The notes: generated by a model from the letters alone, not told the origin. A stretch of DNA of 48,870 nt from Spirulina subsalsa FACHB-351 (GCF_026130165.1 NZ_JAIHOM010000029.1:1-48870); one strand, 5' to 3'. Shown: positions 8,939 to 19,559, counted from the first letter of the stretch. A program made the numbers and translations.

Positions 8939-8975
8939 CGAAAAAAGGCATTTGAAACCCGCCCAAATGCCTTAA
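8939..8975 (-). terminator. Rho-independent terminator of pgk
   Basis: On the minus strand AAGGCATTT / AAATGCCTT (8945-8973, 9-bp stem with an 11-base loop) is followed by TTTTTT. It lies between the convergent peptidase and pgk genes, and its other side carries a run of seven A, so it may serve both directions. Confidence 0.75.
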
Positions 8976-9031
8976 AAAAATATTGACAAATCACTTAAAA
9001 TATGCTAGAGATTTGGTTCAATTCAGGGAGA

Positions 9032-10234
9032 TTAAGCTTCATCTAAAGCAGCAATCCCGGGTAATACTTTCCCTTCCAATAATTCTAAGCTTGCACCGCC
9101 TCCGGTGGAAATGTGGCTCATTTTGCTGGCTACGCCCACTTTTTCCACGGCCGCTACAGAGTCACCACCTCCAATGATAGTGACCGTGCCTTTTTCGGTT
9201 AAATCGGCTAGGGTATTGGCGATCGCCTCAGTCCCTTTGGCAAACTGATCAAACTCAAACACCCCCATCGGACCATTCCAGAGCACACACTTACAATCCG
9301 CTAAAGCTTCTTGGAAGACTTTCACCGAATCCGGGCCAATATCTAACCCCATCCAGCCATCGGGAATGCTTTCAATACTAGCCACTTGGGAGTTAGCATC
9401 GGCGGCGAAATTATCCGCTAAGATCACATCGGTAGGTAATAACAGATCCACGCCTTTCTCTTTAGCTTTAGCTTCCAGAGACTTAGCCAACTCCAGTTTA
9501 TCCTCTTCCACCAAGGACTTCCCTACATTTAAACCGCGAGCCTTGTAGAAAGTGAAAATCATCCCACCCCCGATCAGCAACTTGTCGCATTTTTCGAGTA
9601 AGGTTTCAATCACGCCAATTTTACTAGAGACTTTAGACCCCCCAATAATGGCCGCTAAAGGACGTTGGGGGTTATCAATCGCCCCTTGTAAAAATTGTAA
9701 TTCTTTCTCAATTAAATAACCCGCTACACTAGGACTGAGGTATTGTGTGACCCCCTCCGTCGAAGCGTGAGCGCGGTGTGCTGTTCCGAAAGCGTCATTG
9801 ACGTACAGATCAGCATTCGCGGCCAACTTCTTGGCAAAGTCGGGGTCATTTTTTTCTTCTTCAGCGTAGAAGCGGACGTTTTCGAGTAAGGCGACATCCC
9901 CATTATTCATACCGTTAACAATAGCGGCGACTTCATCCCCAATACAATCGGGACACATGGTAACGGGTTTCCCCAGCAACTCAGAGAGACGTTGAGCAAC
10001 GGGAGTGAGACGCATACTTTCTACGACTTTCCCTTTAGGACGACCAAAGTGGCTGGACAACAGGACTTTAGCTCCTTTGCTGATTAAGTCCTGAATGGTG
10101 GGCAAAGCGGCGCGAATGCGAGTATCATCGGTAATGCTCCCGTTGTCGATGGGAACGTTAAAGTCGGCTCTTACTAAAACCCGTTTTCCGGTTAAATCGG
10201 CGGCTGATAAATTTGCTACGCTTTTTTTCGACAC
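9032..10234 (-). CDS. pgk: Phosphoglycerate kinase
   Basis: 400 residues, the normal length for the bacterial enzyme. It begins with a short leader and then [15 protein letters not shown], the family signature for 3-phosphoglycerate binding; SSHFGRPKG and the C-terminal [13 protein letters not shown] nucleotide loop are also present. It interconverts 1,3-bisphosphoglycerate and 3-phosphoglycerate in glycolysis and the Calvin cycle. GAGGAT precedes the ATG at about 8 bases. It diverges from the universal stress gene. Confidence 0.97.
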   Translation of the reverse strand: MSKKSVANLSAADLTGKRVLVRADFNVPIDNGSITDDTRIRAALPTIQDLISKGAKVLLSSHFGRPKGKVVESMRLTPVAQRLSELLGKPVTMCPDCIGDEVAAIVNGMNNGDVALLENVRFYAEEEKNDPDFAKKLAANADLYVNDAFGTAHRAHASTEGVTQYLSPSVAGYLIEKELQFLQGAIDNPQRPLAAIIGGSKVSSKIGVIETLLEKCDKLLIGGGMIFTFYKARGLNVGKSLVEEDKLELAKSLEAKAKEKGVDLLLPTDVILADNFAADANSQVASIESIPDGWMGLDIGPDSVKVFQEALADCKCVLWNGPMGVFEFDQFAKGTEAIANTLADLTEKGTVTIIGGGDSVAAVEKVGVASKMSHISTGGGASLELLEGKVLPGIAALDEA

Positions 10235-10376
10235 AAGGATATCCTCCTAATTGCGTTCTATTCTATTAGTGTGTGCTGTTTAGCCTGATTTGCTCTTGAG
10301 ACTCAGGGGGATCTCAGTTTTTGGGATTACTCCCTAGCCGATTGTACCGGAGTGGGTGTTACTGGAGGTATGTTTG

Positions 10377-10790
10377 ATGTTTAAAACTGTGTTGTTTCCG
10401 ATTGATGCAAGCCGCGAAGCCCGCGAAGCGGCTAAGGTTGTAGAGGATATTGTCAAAACTTACAACAGTCGTCTGATTTTGCTGTCTGTGGTGGAAAACC
10501 CCCCCACGGAACACGGAGAGACGACGGCAGAAGTGATGACTTCTGCCGAAGCGGTGGAGAAGTTGCTCGAAAGTGCTAAACAGGCTTTTGCGCAACAAGG
10601 GATTCAGGCGGAGATTATGGAACGGGAAGGGATGCCCTCGTTTACAATTTGTGATGTGGCTGATGAGTTGGAGGCTAATCTGATTGTGATGGGGTCCAGT
10701 GGCATGGGATTAACGGAGGAGGGGGTGTCTGAGAGTGTCACCACGCGGGTGATTAATCTCTCTCCCTGTCCGGTGTTGATTGTGCCTTAA
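10377..10790 (+). CDS. Universal stress protein (UspA family)
   Basis: 137 residues. Start chosen at the ATG that gives MFKTVLFPIDASREA, the usual Usp N-terminus, with GGAGG 8 bases upstream; an in-frame GTG 21 bases earlier is less likely. The nucleotide-binding region IVMGSSGMGLTEEGVSESVT (G-x2-G-x9-G-S/T type) near the C-terminus suggests the ATP-binding subclass. Usp proteins respond to stress; the specific role is not predictable. Confidence 0.88.
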   Translation: MFKTVLFPIDASREAREAAKVVEDIVKTYNSRLILLSVVENPPTEHGETTAEVMTSAEAVEKLLESAKQAFAQQGIQAEIMEREGMPSFTICDVADELEANLIVMGSSGMGLTEEGVSESVTTRVINLSPCPVLIVP

Positions 10791-10878
10791 TCTTAGGGGA
10801 AAGAGAATAGTTGTCAATTCTATCCAATTCTAGCCATTGGTAATGCTCAATTCCCCTACACCCGATGGATTAATTAAT

Positions 10879-10918
10879 AAGCCCCTACTGCTCTCAGGAG
10901 CGTAGGGGGTGATGTCAT
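10879..10918 (+). mobile_element. Strong hairpin resembling an IS200/IS605 right end
   Basis: CCCCTAC-t-GCTC-TCAG-GAGC-GTAGGGG (10882-10908) followed by GTGATGTCA. The hairpin sits between the convergent usp and HEAT genes and could also stop transcription, but no T-run follows. The trailing GATGTCA matches the other end-like hairpins in this window. Confidence 0.45.
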
Positions 10919-10939
10919 GACTTCAGTTCTCTCCAAACC

Positions 10940-11854
10940 CTAAGTTTTGACCTTAGCTTTTGTCACCTTAACCGCAGGTTTTACCACTTTAACGGGGGCT
11001 GAACTGGGATAAAACTTAAATCGTTGGATGGCTGCACTGGCGGTTTTAATGACCTCACTACTAGAGTCTTGTAAGGCCTTTTGTAAGTAAGGAATCACTT
11101 GGGGGGATTGAATACCACCCAATGCTTGAATCGCGGCTAAACGAACAGAGGACTGGGAATCTGTGCTAAGTTTACCGAGAATGGCGATCGCGCTTTTCAC
11201 CTCCCTGCGCACAGGTTGTCCAGTCGTCAGGGTTTTAAGTGCGATCGCTACCTGTTCCCGTACCTCTGGACTCACCGAGAAACAATACTGTTCCATTTGG
11301 GCAACATAGCGCAGTTGCTTCGACTCGCCCCACCCTTGCAACCGTTTCACAATCTGAGCATCTACCTGATTCCCCAGAGTAGGAATCGAAGTCGGAGGCA
11401 CTTGGGGAGGGAGTTCCGTTGTAGTCCCTTCTGAAGTTGTCTCTGCTGTTAGCCTCTCCACAGAAAGAGGGGCGGAAACAGCCTCCTGGGGCGACTCTTG
11501 CCCTTTCGCCTCATAATCTGCCCGTAATTTTGCGATCGCCTCCTCTTTTTCCCGCTTTAACTTAGCCTCCAACGTCTGAAGTTGTCCCTGTAACTCCCTC
11601 TGTTTTTCTTCAGACTCCCGTTGATAACTCGCCTTGAGAGCATCACTTTGCTTGAGATAATCCGCTTCTAACGCCGCAATCCGCGATTGTAATTCCGCCT
11701 CGTGTTCTTGAGCTAACTCCTGCTCAACCTGCTCAATTTTAACCCTCGTCGCCTCTTCCTGCTCTTCCCGGGCCTTACGAAACACCCCCGCCCCAAACAT
11801 GGCAGATAGTGCCACACCAATAATTACACCAGCGATTGTATTTAGAGGATCCAT
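10940..11854 (-). CDS. Membrane-anchored coiled-coil protein with HEAT repeats
   Basis: 304 residues. Residues 5-24 form a hydrophobic helix (NTIAGVIIGVALSAMFGAGV). Residues 28-120 are charged (Glu, Lys, Arg, Gln-rich) and predict a long coiled coil. After a Thr/Pro/Ser linker, residues 195-280 contain about two to three HEAT-like repeats, for example VRLAAIQALGGI and VIKTASAAIQRF. The last 20 residues are Lys/Val-rich (KVVKPAVKVTKAKVKT). HEAT repeats mediate protein contacts. No enzymatic domain is visible, and the partner is unknown. Confidence 0.75.
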   Translation of the reverse strand: MDPLNTIAGVIIGVALSAMFGAGVFRKAREEQEEATRVKIEQVEQELAQEHEAELQSRIAALEADYLKQSDALKASYQRESEEKQRELQGQLQTLEAKLKREKEEAIAKLRADYEAKGQESPQEAVSAPLSVERLTAETTSEGTTTELPPQVPPTSIPTLGNQVDAQIVKRLQGWGESKQLRYVAQMEQYCFSVSPEVREQVAIALKTLTTGQPVRREVKSAIAILGKLSTDSQSSVRLAAIQALGGIQSPQVIPYLQKALQDSSSEVIKTASAAIQRFKFYPSSAPVKVVKPAVKVTKAKVKT

Positions 11855-12196
11855 CTCAATTCTTCACTCCAAATTTAACCCTGTGATTCTGATATGAAAT
11901 ACAAAAAAGAATGCTATCCGTAGATTAGGTGCAGCCAAGCGCGAAACCTAACAACCCACTCCAGCAAACCCTTAGACATTTCACATGACATCCTCCCACA
12001 ACTGATTGCAAGCAATACAGCACGGGCTTCCCAAGATTAATGAACGCTGTAATTGTAGCACGCCCCCCAATCTCTCGATCCTCCATTTCCCCCTCCTCCT
12101 TCCCAATCCATCAACAGTCAGAATACAGATACAGCAAGCCACTTAACCCCTTACCGTTCAAAAATTCACCGCCAATGACCACCCCCTTTTCTCCCC
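11855..12196. other. 342-bp gap with a degenerate repeat copy and an end-like hairpin
   Basis: At about 11922-11955 there is TTAGGTGCAGCCAAGCGCGAAACCTAAC, a diverged form of the hairpin found in the 95-bp array. On the minus strand 12030-11986 reads GAAGCCC ... GTGGGAGGATGTCAT with an internal ATTGC-TT-GCAAT stem, like the other IS right-end-like hairpins. No credible gene is seen; the rest may hold the promoter of the HEAT gene. Confidence 0.4.
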
Positions 12197-13060
12197 TCAG
12201 TTTTCAGCAATATTTAATTGCACATAATATTCCTGTACTACAGCCTGTTCTCCCATATAAGTCGGTTCAAACTCCCATTGTTCCAAAATAGCGATCGCCA
12301 AAATTTGCGCATCTTCCAGAGCAATATTGCCCCCCAGAATGCGCGTCGTTTCTCCATAAACCATCACCTCTCCCCTTTCCTCAATCCTGATTACCACTTC
12401 TATCAGAATAGGTTCTGTAATCCTGATATTTGCCGGAACTTGGGCAAAAATACGCTGATTTTGCCTCGGTTGTGCCTGTTTCGTCGGAATATCACGATCC
12501 GGCACCGTGAGACGGGGTGCCTCGATACGAGTGATCATACCCCCTCCCCTTGTTTCTGTCGGTGAAGGTGTGGGTGTGGGAGTTGGTGCGGGAGTTGGTG
12601 AAGGTGTGGGAGTTGGTGCGGGAGGTGGTGTGGGAGTTGGTGTCGGTGTGGGAGTCGGTGTGGGAGTTGGTGAAGGTGTGGGAGTTGGTGCGGGAGGTGG
12701 TGTGGGAGTTGGTGTCGGTGTGGGAGTTGGTGTGGGAGTTGGTGTGGGAGTTGGTGAAGGTGTGGGAGGTGGTGTGGGTGTGGGTGTAGGTGAAGGGGTA
12801 GAAATTAGAGGGAGAGTGGGGGTTGAACTTGGGGAGGGAGCCAAAGTTATCAAATCAATAGAGATGCTGTCTGGTGTTCCTGACAAGAGAGGTTCTTTTG
12901 TCCCTTGAACTAACAGCCATCCTAAAATGACATGACAGATTATAGACCCTAAACTTAAACCGATCCATAATCCTTTTGGGTCAGAATGAGCCGTTGTTTT
13001 GATCTCCCATGATGCCATGATCAAGAATGTTATAAATTTACCCGCTAACAATCCTCTCAT
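12197..13060 (-). CDS. TonB-like energy transducer with long Pro-Thr linker
   Basis: 287 residues. Start chosen at the ATG with GGGAGG 10 bases upstream; a later ATG (13018) is possible. A cytoplasmic segment is followed by one membrane helix ([20 protein letters not shown], about 45-65), then a linker of PT, SP and AP dipeptides of about 80 residues, and a C-terminal domain with [39 protein letters not shown] and VVQEYYVQL, the pattern of a TonB C-terminal domain. TonB spans the periplasm and drives outer-membrane receptors with energy from ExbB-ExbD. No exbD is near; an ExbB-like gene lies at 29489. The ribosome binding site directly abuts the 95-bp repeat array. Confidence 0.8.
   Translation of the reverse strand: MRGLLAGKFITFLIMASWEIKTTAHSDPKGLWIGLSLGSIICHVILGWLLVQGTKEPLLSGTPDSISIDLITLAPSPSSTPTLPLISTPSPTPTPTPPPTPSPTPTPTPTPTPTPTPTPTPPPAPTPTPSPTPTPTPTPTPTPTPPPAPTPTPSPTPAPTPTPTPSPTETRGGGMITRIEAPRLTVPDRDIPTKQAQPRQNQRIFAQVPANIRITEPILIEVVIRIEERGEVMVYGETTRILGGNIALEDAQILAIAILEQWEFEPTYMGEQAVVQEYYVQLNIAEN
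12550..12800. repeat. Low-complexity repeat encoding the Pro-Thr linker
   Basis: Imperfect 6- to 12-bp tandem repeats (GGTGTGGGAGTT units on the + strand) inside the tonB gene. They encode alternating Pro with Thr, Ser or Ala. Such tracts are prone to length change by slippage, which would alter the periplasmic reach of the protein without a frameshift when the unit is a multiple of 3. Confidence 0.85.
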
Positions 13061-13076
13061 AATACTATAACCTCCC

Positions 13077-14016
13077 GTAGGTTGGGTGAAGCGACAGCGC
13101 AACCCAACAAAACAGTAAATAGTAACCCGTTAACAATGAATGCTCAATAATGGCTAATTGTTCAGGAATTTGTAGGTTGGGTGAAGCGACAGCGCAACCC
13201 AACAAAACAGTAAACAGTAACCCATTAACAATGAATGCTCAATAATGGCTAATTGTTCAGGAATTTGTAGGTTGGGTGAAGCGACAGCGCAACCCAACAA
13301 AATAGTAAATAGTAACCCGTTAACAATGAATGCTCAATAATAGCTAATTGTTCAGAAATTTGTAGGTTGGGTGCAGCGACAGCGCAACCCAACAAAACAG
13401 TAAACAGTAACCCATTAACAATGAATCTTTAATAATGGCTAATTGTTCAGGAATTTGTAGGTTGGGTGCAGCGACAGCGCAACCCAACAAAATAGTAAAT
13501 AGTAACCCGTTAACAATGAATCCTTAATAATGGCTAATTGTTCAGGGATTTGTAGGTTGGGTGCAGCGACAGCGCAACCCAACAAAACAGTAAACAGTAA
13601 CCCATTAACAATGAATCCTTAATAATGGCTAATTGTTCAGGAATTTGTAGGTTGGGTGCAGCGACAGCGCAACCCAACAAAATAGTAAATAGTAACCCGT
13701 TAACAATGAATGCTCAATAATGGCTAATTGTTCAGGAATTTGTAGGTTGGGTGCAGCGACAGCGCAACCCAACAAAACAGTAAACAGTAACCCGTTAACA
13801 ATGAATGCTCAATAATAGCTAATTGTTCAGGAATTTGTAGGTTGGGTGCAGCGACAGCGCAACCCAACAAAATAGTAAATAGTAACCCGTTAACAATGAA
13901 TCCTTAATAATAGCTAATTGTTCAGGGATTCGTCGGTTGGGTGCAGCGACAGCGCAACCCAACAAAACAGTAAATAGTAACCCATTAACAATGAATGCTC
14001 AATAATAGCTAGTAGA
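13077..14016. repeat. Ten-unit 95-bp tandem repeat array with hairpins
   Basis: Ten units start at 13077, 13172, 13267, 13362, 13457, 13552, 13647, 13742, 13837 and 13932, always exactly 95 bp apart. Each begins with GTAGGTTGGGTG, and its inverted repeat GTTGGGT ... ACCCAAC, with an inner GCG-ACAG-CGC, forms a hairpin. The rest contains a doubled 7-mer (AACAGTA twice, or AATAGTA twice), GTTAAC and a weaker AACAAT/ATTGTT pair. Units 2, 4, 6, 8 carry the C form of the 7-mer, units 3, 5, 7, 9 the T form, and units 1 and 10 are mixed. The last unit breaks off at about 14016. 95 is not a multiple of 3, so this is not coding. Confidence 0.95.
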
Positions 14017-14026
14017 ACAAGACCAT

Positions 14027-14329
14027 CTCAGAGATTTTTTTATTAAGTGATCAGGAGAGAAAAATATTCGCTGTTTGCTGAGGATAAATTTTATTATTAC
14101 TTAACAATACGTGATCCATCAAATCAGCTAAAATAGATGAGGGTGAGGAAGCAAAAAAACGCATCTTTCCTCACATCTAAGCCCTAAAAAACACGCCCTA
14201 AAAAATAAGTCTATCAAACTGGGTTGCGCTCTCGCCCAAGGGTAGATGTGATGCGCAGATTCTTCGATAAGTTTTGTAACAAAAGTTTAACAAACTCTGA
14301 CTATATTGTGAAAAAACTGTGACAAAACC
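14027..14329. other. Upstream region of the dCache sensor kinase
   Basis: AT-rich 300-bp stretch with no credible gene. At 14218-14246 there is GGGTTGCGCTCTCGCCCAAGGG, a fragment related to the array hairpin. The last 60 bases before the kinase contain three near-repeats of GTGA-AAAA / GTGACAAAA. Confidence 0.5.
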
Positions 14330-16384
14330 GTGAAAAATAAGCAGGCTCAATCCCTTCTTCGTTACTTGACTCTCAAAAGCAAACAACACGGCGGAATATT
14401 ACTTTATCTCATTGGATTTTTGTTCTTACAAGCCGTTAGTAGCCTTCAAATTTGGCATAATTTCCAAGACAAAGAAACTGCTTTAATGGCGCGCTATGTA
14501 GAAAAATTACAACATACTTATCGCGTCACCACAGACACTTATAAATTAGTTTCTCAAACCATTTACGATGAAATTGTAAATCGTCCTGAAATTATTGATT
14601 TAGTGGAAGCGGCAAATACTGCCACTCCCGAGGAACAGGGGATTTTGCGCGATCGCCTGTTTAACTTACTCAATCCAACTTATCAAAACCTCACCAAACG
14701 AAATTTAAGACAGTTACATTTTCATTTCTCCGATGGTATCAGTTTTTTACGAATGCACCGACCAGATCGCTTTGGTGATCCCTTGTTTGATGTGCGTTAC
14801 TCGATTAAACTTGCCAACGAAGAAAAAAGGTTTGTTTTTGGCTTTGAAGAAGGCAGAATTTATAATGGATTTCGTTATGTTTTTCCACTTTTTTCTTTAC
14901 AAAATGGGCTAGAAAATGGCAATCGCCAACATCTAGGAACAGTAGAAACTAGCATTAGTTTCCAGGCCATTCGTCAGGAAATGGCGAAACTGTTTCCCGG
15001 TTGTTTTGATTTTATGCTACGGCGGGATATTGTGGAATCAACGGTTTTTACAGAAGAACAGGCAAATTATAAAACCAGTCCCATCAGCCCAGATTTTGTC
15101 ATTGAGTCCCCAGAATTAAGGGGAGATATTTTGGAGCAGAAAGAATGGTGTAAAAATGTCGATCAAATCAATCAATCTTTACAGAAAATTGTTCCGGGTA
15201 AGATCCAAGAAAACACACCCCAAGCCATTGCTATTCGTCTAGACAATCAAGAGGATTATGTTGTCACCTTTATTCCCATTCACAATATTAAAGATGAGTT
15301 AGTGGCTTATATCATCTCCTACGAAATAGATGACAGTTTAGCTGGATATCGCCTGACCCTTTATTTAATGTTAGGGGCAACCACTTGTTTTAATAGTATT
15401 TTGGTGTTCTTTATTGCTTATATCAACCACAGTCGCAAGTTATTGACTGCTAAAAATAAACGCCTTGAAAAGGAAGTAGATGCTCGAAAAATTGCCGAAG
15501 ATCACGCTCATCAAAAGTCTCAAGAATTACAGATAATATTAGAAGAACTCAAGGTGACACAGGCAAAGTTAATTCAAACGGAAAAGATGAGTTCTTTAAA
15601 CCAGTTAGTGGCCGGGATGGCTCATGAGATTAATAATCCCATTAGTTTTATTTACAGTAATGTTGAACCAGCTAAAGAGTATCTGACCACAATTTTTGAT
15701 ACCCTAGATTTTTACCAGCAAATCCCCTGTTGTCAAGCGTTGCCACTGCCACCGGATTGGGAAGATTTGGAATTTGTGCGGGAAGATTTTCCCAAACTTT
15801 TAGAATCCATTCAATTTGGTGCGAAACGAGTAGATCGGATTGTCCAAGCATTGCGCAATTTCTCGCGACTGGATGAAGCTACCTTAAAGTCGGTAGATAT
15901 TCATGAGGGACTGGATAGCAGTTTAGCGTTGCTCAATCATCGACTGATGGGAAATGAGCAACGTCAGGAGATTGAAGTGAGTCGAGAGTATGACCATTTA
16001 CCTTTAATTACTTGTTATCCGGGTTTATTAAATCAGGTGTTTATTAATATTCTCTCGAATGCGGTGGATGCCTTAGATCGGTGCAGTTGGCAGAATAAAG
16101 AAGTGCCGAGGCTTCAGGTGAAAACCGCACGAATTGATGAGGATTGGGTGAGCATCGAGATTACCAATAATGGCGACAGCATTCCCCCTGAGATTTTAGA
16201 CCGGATTTTTGATCCGTTCTTTACGACAAAACCCATCGGCAAGGGGACAGGATTAGGACTCAGTACGGCTTATTTTATTGTAGTGGAAACCCACGGCGGA
16301 CAGGTGAGTTGTGATGCTCAACCGGGGGGGGATACGATGTTTCGGATCAAGTTACCGATTCAAGGGCTAAATCGGGGGAATTAA
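14330..16384 (+). CDS. Sensor histidine kinase with dCache-type periplasmic domain
   Basis: 684 residues, GTG start. Membrane helix at about 22-40, then about 300 extracytoplasmic residues containing FLRMHRPDRFGDPLFDVR and LGTVETSISF, typical of the dCache_3 ligand-binding family. Second helix at about 340-365, a coiled coil, then the dimerisation/phospho-acceptor helix MSSLNQLVAGMAHEINNP (His in AHEINNP) and the ATPase domain with NAVDAL (N box), a diverged G1 box (NNGDSIPP) and GKGTGLGLS. There is no HAMP, PAS or receiver domain. Such kinases autophosphorylate on His and pass the phosphate to a regulator, which is not nearby. The ligand is unknown. Confidence 0.88.
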   Translation: MKNKQAQSLLRYLTLKSKQHGGILLYLIGFLFLQAVSSLQIWHNFQDKETALMARYVEKLQHTYRVTTDTYKLVSQTIYDEIVNRPEIIDLVEAANTATPEEQGILRDRLFNLLNPTYQNLTKRNLRQLHFHFSDGISFLRMHRPDRFGDPLFDVRYSIKLANEEKRFVFGFEEGRIYNGFRYVFPLFSLQNGLENGNRQHLGTVETSISFQAIRQEMAKLFPGCFDFMLRRDIVESTVFTEEQANYKTSPISPDFVIESPELRGDILEQKEWCKNVDQINQSLQKIVPGKIQENTPQAIAIRLDNQEDYVVTFIPIHNIKDELVAYIISYEIDDSLAGYRLTLYLMLGATTCFNSILVFFIAYINHSRKLLTAKNKRLEKEVDARKIAEDHAHQKSQELQIILEELKVTQAKLIQTEKMSSLNQLVAGMAHEINNPISFIYSNVEPAKEYLTTIFDTLDFYQQIPCCQALPLPPDWEDLEFVREDFPKLLESIQFGAKRVDRIVQALRNFSRLDEATLKSVDIHEGLDSSLALLNHRLMGNEQRQEIEVSREYDHLPLITCYPGLLNQVFINILSNAVDALDRCSWQNKEVPRLQVKTARIDEDWVSIEITNNGDSIPPEILDRIFDPFFTTKPIGKGTGLGLSTAYFIVVETHGGQVSCDAQPGGDTMFRIKLPIQGLNRGN

Positions 16385-16432
16385 GCTCAATTTGAGCGGA
16401 TCCCAAAGCGTGATTTTTGGCTGTTAGATCCT

Positions 16433-17005
16433 TCACTTAAGTAGTTCGGTGAGTTCTTGGGTGGAAGTTCCGAGAATCCGAGCGAGGGTGTTCATTTCGT
16501 TATTGCTAAAACCATCGCGAATTTCAATGAGTTCTTGGGCGGATTTCCCGACGATGCGGGCAATCACTTTAATTTGCTCGTCGGTGATGTCCTTGCCGCG
16601 ATAGATGTCGCGTAATTCTTGGGGGGAGAGACGATAGGAGTTACAGAAAAAGATAAATTCCTTGTCGCTGACATCGAGTTCTCGCTGGCGATCGCGTAAT
16701 AAAAAGGCGATCGCTCTCGTGCCGTGTTCAGGACGCTTGGCATTCTCTAGATAGCGCTCCATTAACTTATTCACCCTCGCCGGATTTCCCCCCGTCCGTC
16801 GAATCAAGTCTAAACAAGCCATCTGTAACGCCTTAGTCAGCGTATCATTATCCTCGTGCAGTTGTTCGTCCTCATTGAGCGTTTCCACAATGCGGGCAGC
16901 AATTTCGGGGGTACAGAAACCCACCTCTTGATCTTCATAGACAATCGCAATATAGGTGCGGTCAGAGTTGAACTCTAGATGTAAAGGCTGATTGGTTTGT
17001 TTCAT
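16433..17005 (-). CDS. Conserved hypothetical protein, helical, C-terminal tandem motif
   Basis: 190 residues. I do not recognise the family. It is highly charged and helical, with no signal or membrane segment. The C-terminal 60 residues hold three related helix units: ELRDIYRGKDITDEQIKVIARI, then AQELIEIRDGFSNNEMNTLARI and TQELTELLK, each with an (A/T)QEL or PQEL start, suggesting a small internal repeat. Codon use and HIP1 content match the neighbours, so it appears to be resident. It lies between a sensor kinase (convergent) and the IS remnant. Confidence 0.6.
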   Translation of the reverse strand: MKQTNQPLHLEFNSDRTYIAIVYEDQEVGFCTPEIAARIVETLNEDEQLHEDNDTLTKALQMACLDLIRRTGGNPARVNKLMERYLENAKRPEHGTRAIAFLLRDRQRELDVSDKEFIFFCNSYRLSPQELRDIYRGKDITDEQIKVIARIVGKSAQELIEIRDGFSNNEMNTLARILGTSTQELTELLK

Positions 17006-17059
17006 CTATCTATCTACACTACCGGGAACATTTACAGAACAAGAACGATGGCTCTACAT

Positions 17060-17845
17060 CAATAATAATGGGTGAACTACCCCACCCTGCCGTTGGCGAG
17101 GATGGGGCTTCCTGATTCAACGGGAACTGCATCTAACAAAACCGATGTTTTGCCAGGTTGTCTTACACTCCCTCCCCAGGCAGTATCGCTGGTTCCCAAC
17201 GACAAGATCCGCAAGGCTTCATTTCTGATATTTTGTGCCGCATAGTATTGTCCATCAGCATGTTTGGAGACAGTGACAGTTTTGATTGTCCCTTCAAATG
17301 CTCGATGACGATGGCAGTAGACTAGCCCAATCTTCCCAGGTAGTTTGATAGAGTCTCCCTCAAACTTAACGTTGGCGGGATAACTTAAGGACTGCCGACC
17401 ATGCTTTGACTTGAAACGGGGCAATTGCGCCCGCTTCTCAAAGCAGTTTTTATAGGCAGTGGAAAGATGGAGAGCAACAACTTGCAAGGACTGGGAATAG
17501 GCATCCCTTAGCCAAGGGTATTCCTTTTTTAACCTTGGTAACAGACTCTGGATATATCCACGAGATAATCCTTTGCCTGTCTTGAGATAGGTTTCTTGGC
17601 ATAGGTTGAGTGCAAAATTCCAATACCAACGACAGCATCCAAAGGCCTTGGCGAGAGACGCTTTTTGGTCGTCGGTTGGGTAGATGCGATACTTGTATGC
17701 CTTATACATTATCTTGATTTGCTGTTGCTGATAACATTGTAGCTGCTCATCCGAGGATTCGCGATCGCTCAGTTGGTTTATTGGTTGCTATTCATCCCCT
17801 CCCTGCAAGAGGGGAATTCCGCAACATTTTGTTAAATCTCATAGT
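17060..17845 (-). mobile_element. Defective IS200/IS605-type element with both ends
   Basis: The left end lies at 17786-17845: a CCCCTC/GAGGGG hairpin (17796-17814) and, on the minus strand, TTTAACAAAATGTTGCGG at the boundary. The right end is at about 17065-17107: the hairpin CCCCATCC/GGGTGGGG (17080-17107) followed by TAGTTCACC. tnpA is absent and tnpB has an internal deletion, so the element cannot move by itself. The same two ends recur, fused, at 39190-39257. Confidence 0.75.
17077..17709 (-). pseudogene. TnpB with in-frame deletion of the RuvC core
   Basis: 210 residues against about 400 for full TnpB. Residues 1-165 match the N-terminal part (YKYRIYPTDDQKASL, FGCCRWYWNFAL, LPRFKSKHG and the beta-barrel ending KTVTVSKHADGQYYA). 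The reading frame then jumps directly to the C-terminus AQNIRNEALRILSLGTSD, normally found just after the DRDxNAA motif. All RuvC catalytic residues and the zinc finger are missing. The junction is at about 17236-17243. The stop codon lies at the right-end hairpin. The product could still bind RNA or DNA but cannot cut. Confidence 0.85.
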
Positions 17846-17916
17846 CCGTTGCACAACCGCAAGACGACGGAATTTTATGCCCTGCCAGAGAAAGGGGGAG
17901 TCAGAAAACAGTTGAG

Positions 17917-17996
17917 TTAGGAGAACACTGGATTGGTACGAAAGAGTGGTAATCTGAAAGATGGAAAATTTCAGATTAGCTTAAGAGTTCTCCTAA
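17917..17996. promoter_or_regulatory. Nested double inverted repeat upstream of atpB
   Basis: Outer arms TTAGGAGAAC (17917-17926) and GTTCTCCTAA (17987-17996), perfect over 10 bp. Inside them are TAATCTGAAA (17950-17959) and TTTCAGATTA (17969-17978), also perfect over 10 bp with a 9-base loop. They lie 77 bp or more upstream of the atpB start. They could be a small MITE or a leader structure of the ATP synthase transcript; there is no T-run after either stem. Confidence 0.6.
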
Positions 17997-18024
17997 TCTT
18001 ACTTGTTTTAATCAAATCCCATAG

Positions 18025-19524
<1,500 letters not shown>

Positions 19525-19540
19525 GATTTTAACTCCAAGG

Positions 19541-19559
19541 GTGAGCCGTAGCGGCTCAC
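19541..19559 (+). promoter_or_regulatory. Hairpin between the beta and epsilon ATP synthase genes
   Basis: GTGAGCCG-TAG-CGGCTCAC, an 8-bp perfect stem with a 3-base loop 16 bases after the beta stop codon. No T-run follows, so it is more likely an RNA-stabilising or processing hairpin that tunes the beta:epsilon ratio (inference). Confidence 0.55.

Noticed and set aside
12507-12908. Plus-strand frame of Gly-Val repeats
   Set aside because: It is the reverse of the Pro-Thr linker of the TonB-like gene and has no domain or start signal.
13077-14016. Regular repeats suggesting a CRISPR array
   Set aside because: The whole 95-bp unit is repeated, including what would be the spacers; there are no unique spacers and no cas genes.
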